A DNA stretch of 64,000 nt from Euphorbia lathyris (Eukaryota; Streptophyta; Magnoliopsida; Malpighiales; Euphorbiaceae), in assembly GCF_963576675.1 (NCBI RefSeq), contig NC_088919.1, positions 43,484,501-43,548,500 of the forward strand, read 5' to 3'. Numbering within the stretch: the stretch's first letter is position 1; every line of letters begins with the position of its first letter. Positions 55,704-64,000 of this stretch are shown piece after piece. The notes under the pieces are model-generated. The model made no database searches. It had not been told where the DNA came from and saw nothing but the letters and a program-made list of their open reading frames with translations. A program made the position numbers and the translations under genes.

Positions 55704-57788
55704 TTATGTTATCGCCTCATACAACAAAATGCTCAGTAACATCTCTACAAGAGGGATATGAGTTTCCATGTCTAGATTCTTATTTTCATGACTCTCTTTC
55801 CGCATAATAAAAAGTATTGGTAAACTAGAGTCTACATAAATAAACAAGGTTAAGAAGTAGAAACCTCGTGACTTGTTCGGATGGTAGGAAAGCTGAAGTA
55901 GACTGGCGAAAAGAAGAATCATGGTCTGCAAACTTGGTCCCCAATTTGAGTTAACAAACTTCATGGTGATCATAGGCTCTGGAAAAACATGAGTTGTTGG
56001 AAGAATCATTAGAGGTATTTCTGGTGTGGATTCTCGATTAATCCCTTGATCTTGACTGCCCCCCAAATCACGATCATAGAAGTTTTCTTTATCATGACTG
56101 AGTTGCGAATTACAATCATAGAAAACTTCTTCATGTGTTTCTGAAGCCACTTCTTCTTCGATATTACAACTTTTCATAAAGTCTTCTGATTTTAAAGACT
56201 TCACAAGAATGAGAGATTCTTTCAGAATAAATTCTTGTTGAACCTCTTCCAGTTGGATGTCCCTCGGGTTGGATACCTCATCGTCTTGACTGGATTCTGA
56301 ATCATAGCTCCAATAAACATCTTCCTCATCTTCTTGAATTTCTACAGGTTCTTCATGGATGCCCCCCGAGTTAGAAGTGCTTGACGGGTCGTCACCCTCC
56401 CGACTGAAATCCGAATTGAGGTTATGAGATATATTTTCCTCTTCTTCCTGGGCTTGTACAACTATTTCTTTGTTCATGTCAGGACTCCATGGAAATTCTA
56501 TTGACTTTGGTGGATCTGCATCTATGGGCAATACTTCTAGAGTGGGTTCTTGTTGAATTGCTTCCTCTTTACTGCCCCCCGAATCAAGATCATTGGAAGT
56601 GGCGTCATCCTCTTCGCTGGATTCTGAAATGTAGCTCCAAGAAACATCTTCCTCATCTTCTTGAATTTCTATAGGAGTTTCGTGGATGCCCTCCGACTTC
56701 GGAGTATCTGATAGGTCATCATCCTCCTGGTTGAAACCTAAATTGAGTTCATGAGATACATCTTCATCCTCGTCTTGGGTTTGCACCACTTCCTTCTCGT
56801 TCATGTCGAGGCTCCATAAAAATCCCATTGACCTTTGGGGATTTGCATATATGGGCAGCACTTCTAGAGTGGGTTCTTGTTGAGTTGCTTCCTCTATGCT
56901 GCCCCCCGCATCAAGATCACTAGACGCTACATCATCCACTTCGTTGGATTCTGAGTCATAGTCATAGGGATCATCTCCATGCTCTTGACTTTCCATTATC
57001 GTTTCATCATTAGGCATCTTTGTTTTTGGAGGAGTTGGGAGTGTGGGAGATGCTTCTAACTTCGTATTGTGATAAAATTCTTCCTTTTGGATTGCCCCCC
57101 AATAGCTTTCAATGCAGGCTCTTAAAGAAGCCACTATGTTAGCCGCTGTAATGTCCGCCTGTTTCTCGAGTTGGTCCATTCTTTGTTGAAATTCATCGTC
57201 CTTTGGTTGGTTCTCCTCCATAAGTAATGATTCGATTTCTCCATCATCCTCAACCACTTGGACTGCTTCCATCTCTGCCACACGACTAGAATGCTTGAAA
57301 GAATTTTGGTCGTAGCTCATATCGGAGCACTCAAACTTTTCATAGGTCTTATGCTCGACTGGTGCTATGGTCGTACTTCTTTCGAAGCAAGATTGCCGAC
57401 AAGGACGATGGAAATGGAGGTTTTCATCCCTATAATTGCAAATATAACTACCTCGGCAATGAGGATTACTCATTCGAAGGTGCTCCCATACCTCAATATA
57501 ATCAGGACCATGTGGATTTTTATGGGATTCCTGGACTTGCTCCACGTAGCAACCATATTGATCATCATAGAATGACGCGGTTTGAACGTAAGCACAACAT
57601 TTGCAGTCGATATTATGTTCGTCGCTATGAATAAACTGAACATAGCCATCGTCGTAGCATCTAAAGACGGTGTACCAATGGACCCACAATCCGGTTGTAC
57701 TTATTGTAAAATGTCGATCTCGATTGAAACCACCAAAATACACCGGTATTGTAGCATCCCTTGCATCTTCGTATGTTGTCCTCGTCAT
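55704..57788 (-). CDS. LARD long acidic ORF with internal ~115-residue repeats
   Basis: The ATG at 57788 (MTRTTYEDARD) gives 694 codons without a stop. The N-terminal ~130 residues are Cys/His/Tyr-rich (for example CKCCAYVQ, HCRGSYICNY, RPCRQSCF) and could bind metal. A coiled-coil-like stretch follows (QQRMDQLEKQADITAANIV). The middle is strongly acidic and built of two and a part copies of a ~115-residue unit, anchored by QEPTLEVLPI (near 56880 and 56535) and EIQEDEEDVSWSY/VYWSY. The C-terminal ~90 residues are hydrophobic in patches (LQTMILLFASLLQL, FYFLTLFIYV, LPILFIM). I do not recognise a standard gag domain. The intact frame in a young element suggests it was recently functional, perhaps as a particle or accessory protein; that is inference. 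Confidence 0.65.
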   Translation of the reverse strand: MTRTTYEDARDATIPVYFGGFNRDRHFTISTTGLWVHWYTVFRCYDDGYVQFIHSDEHNIDCKCCAYVQTASFYDDQYGCYVEQVQESHKNPHGPDYIEVWEHLRMSNPHCRGSYICNYRDENLHFHRPCRQSCFERSTTIAPVEHKTYEKFECSDMSYDQNSFKHSSRVAEMEAVQVVEDDGEIESLLMEENQPKDDEFQQRMDQLEKQADITAANIVASLRACIESYWGAIQKEEFYHNTKLEASPTLPTPPKTKMPNDETIMESQEHGDDPYDYDSESNEVDDVASSDLDAGGSIEEATQQEPTLEVLPIYANPQRSMGFLWSLDMNEKEVVQTQDEDEDVSHELNLGFNQEDDDLSDTPKSEGIHETPIEIQEDEEDVSWSYISESSEEDDATSNDLDSGGSKEEAIQQEPTLEVLPIDADPPKSIEFPWSPDMNKEIVVQAQEEEENISHNLNSDFSREGDDPSSTSNSGGIHEEPVEIQEDEEDVYWSYDSESSQDDEVSNPRDIQLEEVQQEFILKESLILVKSLKSEDFMKSCNIEEEVASETHEEVFYDCNSQLSHDKENFYDRDLGGSQDQGINRESTPEIPLMILPTTHVFPEPMITMKFVNSNWGPSLQTMILLFASLLQLSYHPNKSRGFYFLTLFIYVDSSLPILFIMRKESHENKNLDMETHIPLVEMLLSILLYEAIT

Positions 57789-58018
57789 GGTTTGATTGCT
57801 TTGCACCTATTGATATTCAGAGGCATTCTCCGTGAATAAATAGAAAAAATGATTAAACAAAATTTATTATGAAAATCAAGTAAATGAAGCGAATAAGTAA
57901 AATTGTATAAAGTAAGAGCATGGAATAATAAGCTAAATTGAAAAGTTGAGTGTAAAAAAAAATGTACGTGGTGTAAAAAAGGTTTTAAATTTTTTGGCTA
58001 AGCCTAAATAAAAATATA

Positions 58019-58182
58019 GGTCCCACTGGGCGTGCCAAAAATTGTTAGCGTTAGCTAATAAATTTTGGTAAAGTGGAAGTGGGATAACGAGTGTGAAGAG
58101 AAAAAATGTGTGCGATGGGTATTAAATTTTTGGCAAAAGCCTAAAACAAAGGTCCCACTGGGCGTGCCAAAAATTGTTAGCG
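58019..58182 (-). repeat. Duplicated primer-site/LTR-edge segment of the LARD
   Basis: The minus strand reads TGGCACGCCCAGTGGGACC (58151-58169), six bases from the 5' LTR, in the position of a primer binding site; its tRNA is not identified. A 32-base identical copy, which also includes the last eight bases of the LTR, lies at 58019-58050, 132 bases away. Confidence 0.7.
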
Positions 58183-60031
58183 ATATTTTGCGAATATGCT
58201 AATTTCAACCTTGTCACGTGTGGTTAGGGTGCGGGCGTGCCAGAGGAATTATTCCTCAACTATTAAAGTTGGTTAAGTTTATAGATTTGCGCGCTAAAAC
58301 TTGAGTTCTAAACGAAACGATTGGCGAGGGACGCAAGGATTGAAAAAGTCCCTCTTGGGTCTCTAGCGCCGTTATAGAAACTTTGCTAGATAAATTGTTT
58401 TATTTAAGCTAATGTGAATAAATTGAAGACGTGAAAATAAAGAAATTGAAAGATGCGAAATTGACACAAGATTTGGTGAAAATTGGTATTTTATTGATTG
58501 AATAAGTGTTTGAAACATGAAACTGGAAATGAATTACAATTGAAGAACTTCTATACTAAACATATAGTTAATTCAATTGAATTGGAAGGACAAATCAAAT
58601 ACAAGGAATTGAAGTGCAATTAAATTAAATTGGAATTCAACAACAAACTCGGAGCCACAATAGCTATCTCGGATTGATGTTGAATTTTGGTGTTGGTGCG
58701 AGGTCCTCGGAGAGCTGCAGCCGGTCGGGCCCGTACGGTATATGATCTTGGCAATGGCAAAACGTTGGTAGGCAAATGGGGCAGATTTAACCCTCAACTT
58801 CGGGAGGCTCGTTTGGATGCTTAAGAACACGGAATTGGACGAGTAAATAGGCTAAATTTAACTTCAGGAGGTCAGGAACAAACTTCTATAAGGGATCGAA
58901 AGCTAAAACGGATGTTAAGTAGACGAAATTGGGAGTTGAAAATAACTGGACGAATCTGGAAAATTCTGGAAACAGAATGTCTAAAAGAATTTGGGCTGGA
59001 AAGATCGGCTTGTAACTAGAGTTTCTGGGCACGGAATTGGGCAAATAAATACACTAGATCGAACTTCAGGACGTTAGGAACAACTTTGTCGAAGGGATTG
59101 AAAGCAAAAAATGACTTTAAACAGACGGAATCGGGCTTTGAAAGTAGTTGGACGAATCTGAAAAATTGATTTGAAAACAGAATTATAACTAGGAATTGAG
59201 CAAATTGAAGGCTTGGAATGCTAAATTGAATTGGAAAACTCGAAAAGAGGCTTGAATTAAGGCTAAAGCACACTAAAAGAGCTAGAAAGAGAGCTAAAAA
59301 ATGGAAAGAGGAACTAAGAACTTGAAGAACTAAGAACTTGAAACTAAGAACTAGAGAGCATTGAAAGGGACCTTTAGAGAGGGGTTTTGTATTGTGATTG
59401 AGTGTTTTTTTTATGAAGGGGAGGGGGTCTATTCATAGTATTTTGGAGTGGAATTTTGATAATTATTCAGTGGCATTTTGGTAATTATTCACCAATTAAC
59501 TCAACTACCTCCATGCCACATCACCCCACTACCTCAACTTCCTCCAACTACCACTAACTTCCATTGACTGCTTCCAACTGCTGCCGGAAGAGAGGTTACG
59601 CCCCGCGTATGTCCGGCTACGCCCTGCGTGGTGTCGCTTCTGAACCTGTGCGTTTTGTTGATGATATTTACGCGTGACGTTCCTGATGTTAAGTCCCGCG
59701 CAGAGAAGGACGCCGTGCGTATGAGAATGGACGCCCCGCGTGTTGGAGCTTCTGATCTCGAAATGCCTTGTTGCCAAGTTTTACGCGTGGCGTCCCTGAG
59801 GTTACGTCCCGTGTATTGGAGCTTCTGAAGCAGACCTTCTCTGGTTGCTTGATCTACGCCCCGCGTATTGGAAGACACGCCCTGCGTAGTGCCGGACTTT
59901 CTCATCGGTTGGCGGTTAGTTTGCAAGTGTATTTTTCATTATTTTCTAGACAAAAATAGAAACTATACCCTAAATTAAACATAAGCTTTCTATATACATA
60001 AAAATAAAATTTATTTTATTTTGGGCCAACA
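58175..60031 (-). repeat. 5' LTR of the LARD-like element
   Basis: Same length and ends. It provides the minus-strand promoter; a TATA-like stretch (tactatgaataga on the minus strand) lies near 59430-59445. Confidence 0.92.
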
Positions 60032-60036
60032 GGTAC

Positions 60037-61240
60037 GATCAAATTTAGCTAGTGAAAATGACTAATTATATATTTTAGAGAGCCATGAATTCTTATTAGA
60101 ATATTTTACACTCTAAAAAACTAGCTAAATTTGACAATAATAGAGCAAATTTAGTGTTTTCAAGGATATAAGAAGCAACCGCATCTCTAGCTAGATATTT
60201 CAGAATTCCGGAAGGTTGTAAATATTTAAAAATGGAGAGGAGAAAATAATTACTCCAAAACTTTCATCATGATGCGAGTTTTTAATCTTTCGACTTTAGT
60301 ATCTCCGCTCTATCATTAATCACCTCCACCTTATCTTTAGCTGAAATGTAATTTTGATGTTGCATGTTTTATTAATCATTTGTGCATCTCTTGAAATGAA
60401 TATGATTGGTTCGAGCGTGCACTTTGGGTTAGTTTTCTAAAACTTCTCAATAGGTTTACTATCAAAGTTCAGGATCGAAATACTCTTTATCGGATCAAAG
60501 ACCTAGTTTGTAGATCATTGTTAATTTCTTTTTGATACTATCAAATATCTTTTTTTTAAGACGGTCAACTATCCCGGTAATCATTTCAATTGTCATCGGG
60601 TGTCTAAATCTCATTCTAAATGTCATATGTGGATGGCTACTGTGCTTTTACTTGATTATTATTGAATCCATTTTATTTAAAAAATCATATAAATTTATTT
60701 AAATTTGTGGTATTAATTACATAGATTTTACATTCATAATTTTGTTAATAATAAATTAAATTGCATTCAAAATGATAAATTTAGCATTTCATTATTAATA
60801 AATTTTATATAATAATTATATATGTACATTTATTAAAAATTTTATATTTTTTATACGAGTATGAAAAGTAATATTAATAATTAATATTCATTGTATTTTT
60901 TTTATTAAACATAACTAATCAAATTTATAATAGTATTATCCATTAGAGAGTCTGATACTCTACTAACATTAAAAACGTTTTATACTTGGTTTAACAAACG
61001 TTTTATATCTAATTATTGAATCAATTGAAACCTATATTAATTCTTAGAAGAAAAAAAGGAAATATTTCTTAAAACATTATTTCGTCGTAATTTTGAAAAT
61101 TAGATGAATTAAATGAAAGTAAAAAGAAAAGAAAAGAAAAAGATTCAATAATTAATAAAAATAATCAGACCGTTTCTAAATTGGCCACCATAATTCAACA
61201 TATGCCCTAGAATAAGCATCCGCCTCCTTCATGCATGCTC
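60037..61240. other. AT-rich intergenic DNA
   Basis: No gene recognised; strongly AT-rich from about 60650 to 61150. Confidence 0.5.
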
Positions 61241-61252
61241 CACTTGGCTCGG

Positions 61253-61320
61253 AGCGATATAACTTAGTTGGTAGAGCTTCGCTCTTGCAATGGATCGCTT
61301 AGCCTCGTTCATCTCCGGTG
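61253..61320 (+). other. tRNA-Ala-like stretch (SINE head or plastid trnA relic)
   Basis: The stretch gatataacttagttggtaga and the following gcttcgctcttgcaat resemble, from memory, the 5' exon of plastid trnA-UGC with a few changes. They also contain an A-box-like sequence. A B-box-like cgttcatctcc lies at 61306-61316. No 3' half and no acceptor stem closure, so it is not a functional tRNA. Confidence 0.35.
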
Positions 61321-61777
61321 CAATATCGCAACACGTTTTGAGATTTTGAGAAGAGTTGCTTGTTGAATCAGTGTTGTCAAAAGATTTCATGTGATTAGTT
61401 CTTGTATGGAATGAATAGTGGTTCTTATATATTGTATTAACAATCGAAAAATGCTCAGAAGAAAAAATATTTATTTGATATGGCTTCTTCCTAATCCCAA
61501 TGAATTCCATTGGATTTATCATTTCAAGTATTGCTCCCATTAGATTTCTTATGTCTGGCCGCCAAAATCTCTTTGTTAGTTATGGGAAAAATCCTAACGA
61601 ATTAGATTTTTTTAGGATGGGGACGATATTTTTTTCTTTGATCCCCCCAACAGTTTCTTCCATTTTGCGCAAGTTCAGGAGTCCAACAGTTTCATAAACG
61701 TTCTTGATGGAAAAAATGTGAATGAAAGATTCCACTAACTTGAATTGAGTCCATGAATCGAAGAAATAACAAACCTA
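61321..61777. other. Unassigned DNA between two tRNA-like stretches
   Basis: A minus-strand open frame (61229-61540) has no recognisable domain and runs through the tRNA-like stretch. Nothing else supported. Confidence 0.4.
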
Positions 61778-61817
61778 ATGGCTATAGCTCAATTAGGTAT
61801 AGCACTTCCTTTACACG
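61778..61817 (+). other. tRNA-Val-like stretch (SINE head or plastid trnV relic)
   Basis: The stretch ggctatagctcaattaggta and the following tagcacttcctttacac match, as recalled, about 34 of 39 bases of the 5' exon of plastid trnV-UAC. The 3' half is not visible. Either an organelle-derived fragment or the head of a SINE. Confidence 0.35.
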
Positions 61818-63422
61818 TGTGGTAATGCTCTCCAACCCTTACTGTCCAACCTGAGAGTGAAAGCTCTCAAGAAATGGGAGGAGCCTAGGGCTTTGACCGT
61901 GTTCCCGTTGAAGAATGAGTCGCCGACTCATAAACATATAATATTTATTTTGTAGATTGTTTGTAATTTTTATTAATATCAAAATATTAATTTATTAAAA
62001 CGATGGATTGAATAAAATATAAATCAACTAATGATAATATTTTTTATAATGTAATCATTAAAATTAAAGTTGATAAAAAATTAATAATTGTTGGGTCCGA
62101 TCTAACTCCTCGATATTTGACCTTTTTTTAGAAAAATTGACTTGTGATTAGGTAGGCTTCCAGTGTAAAATTTGATGCCAAAGTTAGTCTTTTGAGGATA
62201 TGAAAGGAAAGTTTATGATAAGCTCATAATGACAAGAGAGAAAGAGATACCTCTTTCTATAGGCGTAAGTGACTATGGAAGTATCGTTCTGCCATTGGGT
62301 TTGGTGATGAAGTGGCCTTAGCAATTAAGGTTTTGAGCCTACTTTCCGTGATAGTCATGAACTAGCTACACCCACCTCTAATTTGCATGCTTAATGGTCC
62401 AATACATCCGAATATTTTAGGGCCAATAAGTTTGTTGTCCTTTCAGCTCGTTTGTTGCAAGGACCTATAATCATCTCACCCCATAAGTGAGGCGTGTATG
62501 ATTCATTTGATTCTAAATAAGTAAGCCAAGCACTTTACTTGTATGAATTCTCAATATACGCTTCTCATTTATGTGTTCATGTCTTCCTTATTGAAATCCG
62601 TTCTTTAACCGTCTCCGATGACCTAAAATGATAGCAACAATCAGAAAAGGGGACCGAAGTTTCGGCAAACCCTCTCTGATGCCTAGGTTAGATAAGTACT
62701 TGAAGAAGTACAAAGTTAACTTAAAAGCAGTTGAGTAAGAAAGAGAATATTAAGAATCACGTACATGTAGCTCTGATTCTCAAACTATTTATGGGCAATC
62801 TACTTACACAAAGTTTGTGACTTTGATATGTGGCAACTTATGATTGGGTTTCAGACCCTATCTTTCCGTTCCATGTTAAATGAGAGTTGGGAAGCATGAT
62901 TTTGGGATCCAGGACGGCTATTGGTCCACTTGTCCATTTAGGCAGCTCTCGAAGAAGCTTTCTTCATCATTAAGTATCCGACTAAGCAAAAATTTATAGG
63001 ATTGATAAGCTTAGGCCCAAATTTTGAATTCGGGCTTAAAATGGTGCTTGAGTATTCAGGCCCAGTTATTTGTCACTATATCAGATGTCCCCCCTCCTAA
63101 TTCGCAATGAAGTCCTTTAGGGTTTCTTCACTTCGATCGAAATGTTATGATTAGGCATGTCTAACGTTGTTGATGTCATCCTAATGCCATATGCCAACCG
63201 TTTTCCCCAAATATCATTATTATAAAGCGCTTTGATTGCCTCAAGAATAAAAAGGGTTTTCCATTTTCCAGAAGTTTCAATATCTCTGGCCTGCTATAAA
63301 TTCGAGAAAGAGCTTTCCTCTCCATTTCTTTTGCTTCATAGTTTTGCGAATCTGCCATTCTCAAATTTGTAAGTTCTTGTGCTTTTCTTCTTTTTTGTAA
63401 TTCCTCTGATTTCTTCGTTTAA
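61818..63422 (+). repeat. Intergenic DNA with LTR-like sequence
   Basis: A TG start at 62089 (tgttgggtccgatc), a leader-like motif ccctctctgatgcctaggtt (about 62670) and a CT-rich stretch cccccctcc (63089-63097) suggest an LTR and leader of the retroelement whose ORF begins at 63423. The LTR end is not identified and no second LTR is in the window. Confidence 0.35.
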
Positions 63423-63962
63423 ATGGCTCCCAAATCCTCGAAAAAATTCTCTAAGAAAGCTCATGCCAAATAACCTATTGATACTGAGAAAGTTGCGAAA
63501 CCTTATAAAGTAAATCCTAGAGTTCCTGAGCAACCCTCAACTTTGAGTGCTTTCCATCTTAGAGCAATTGAGGAACAATATATTTGGCTTCGAAGAATGA
63601 TCATTTCCCTTCCTAAGAGCAATGAGAGGGCTCATCTTCCCCCATCCTCAATAAAATTAGGATTTTTTACCCAATATTTAGATTGGGAGATGGGATTTCA
63701 ACTGCCCGTAGGCGTTGTGGCTGTTGTAAATGAGTTCGGATTGTGCCATTGCGAACTTACTCCAAATGCATGGCTAGAACTTCTTAGCTTCTCCAAAGTT
63801 TGTGATAATCTCAACGTCGAATTGACTGGGCCATTATTTCGAAGCTTCTGGCATCCCACAAAGAAGCTAGATGAGGATGTGATTTATTGGACAATTTCCT
63901 CCTCAAGATGGCCATTCTTGAAGGAGAAAGTTCAAAGTGTTAAGGATTTCAAACCAAAGTAG
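63423..63962 (+). pseudogene. Gypsy-type transposon protein N-terminus (Transposase_28-like), one stop
   Basis: An ATG at 63423 (MAPKSSKKFSKK) leads into a frame with a stop at 63471-63473, then continues open to 63962. The motif FQLPVGVVAVVNEFGLCHCELTPNAWLELLSF, given here in parts (LPVGVVAVVNEF, LTPNAWLELLSF, NVELTGPLFRSFW), resembles the putative gypsy-type transposon domain common in plant LARD-like elements. The basic N-terminus is typical of such ORFs. The element continues beyond the window end, so it cannot be completed. Confidence 0.6.
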
Positions 63963-64000
63963 TTTTGGGTAGAACCGAATGAGGTTGATTCGATCAATAC

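Larger units (their letters stand above)
52776..60031 (-). mobile_element. LARD-like LTR retroelement, 7.3 kb
   Basis: Two 1,857-bp LTRs with few differences flank a 3.5 kb interior. The target duplication GGTAC is perfect (52771-52775 and 60032-60036). The polypurine tract lies next to the left LTR and the primer-type site next to the right LTR, so the element is on the minus strand. There is no protease, integrase or reverse transcriptase. The interior carries one long acidic ORF plus non-coding DNA. It is a young, non-autonomous element, probably of Gypsy type. Confidence 0.9.

Noticed and set aside
61229..61540. 103-codon minus-strand frame with a WRPDIRNLMG-like stretch just upstream, briefly considered a kinase fragment.
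   Set aside because: No catalytic or structural motif follows, and it runs through the tRNA-like stretch.
1..64000. CRISPR arrays, bacterial operons, rRNA or functional tRNA genes.
   Set aside because: Nothing in the sequence supports them; repeats present are transposon-derived.

Overview
The window is nuclear DNA of a flowering plant, most likely a eudicot. The background is AT-rich. It is packed with plant-type retroelements: L1-like LINEs with DUF4283/CCHC ORF1, Ty1/copia elements primed by initiator tRNA-Met, a sirevirus-like element, and MULE-type and Tourist-type MITEs. I see no operon structure, no rRNA, no CRISPR and no complete ordinary host gene. One short exon-like stretch near 16.2 kb is the only candidate host coding sequence outside transposons.

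Layout. 0-3.4 kb: AT-rich DNA, then a decayed minus-strand copia relic (gag, zinc knuckle, protease) whose LTR was hit by a 5'-truncated LINE with an 18-bp target duplication. 4.5-7.5 kb: two non-autonomous MULEs side by side, each with ~100-bp inverted ends and a perfect 9-bp target duplication; the second contains a solo LTR. 8-13.3 kb: a long, 5'-truncated, stop-riddled LINE on the minus strand with a 15-bp target duplication. 14.5-15.3 kb: two MITEs. 16.3-17.9 kb: the 3' end of a minus-strand copia element.

19.6-26.3 kb is the most unusual region. It holds a head-to-tail array of five identical-length (288 bp) LTRs alternating with four ~1.3 kb internal regions, flanked by a near-perfect 5-bp duplication. 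The internal regions carry no gag or pol. Each carries a 383-codon intronless reading frame that looks like a captured plant chromatin protein: two DEK_C-like helical domains, a CHZ-like motif and an acidic tail. Each is placed directly between a tRNA-Met primer site and a polypurine tract. Two copies are open and two share one stop codon, in an alternating A-B-A-B order.

26.3-31.1 kb: relics, a MITE and a LINE tail. 31.2-48.5 kb: a structurally full-length plus-strand LINE (ORF1/ORF2 overlap by ATGA; 16-bp target duplication) split by an 11.5 kb minus-strand sirevirus-like copia element (target duplication AGGAT). The copia element has an extra long ORF downstream of pol with its own TATA-like box. 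49.4-52.1 kb: a third, 5'-truncated LINE of a different lineage, then a MULE-type MITE. 52.8-60.0 kb: a young LARD-like element (two 1,857-bp LTRs, target duplication GGTAC) that encodes only one long acidic protein. 60-64 kb: AT-rich DNA with two tRNA-like stretches and the start of another retroelement-type ORF.

How the parts relate. The LINEs can supply endonuclease and reverse transcriptase for LINE tails. The copia fragment at 16.3-17.9 kb shares LTR-edge, polypurine and pol-end sequence with the 19.6-26.3 kb array, so its family is the likely source of the machinery that moved the captured gene. The LARD must have relied on an unseen Gypsy-type partner. All family names come from reading motifs by eye; no database search was possible.
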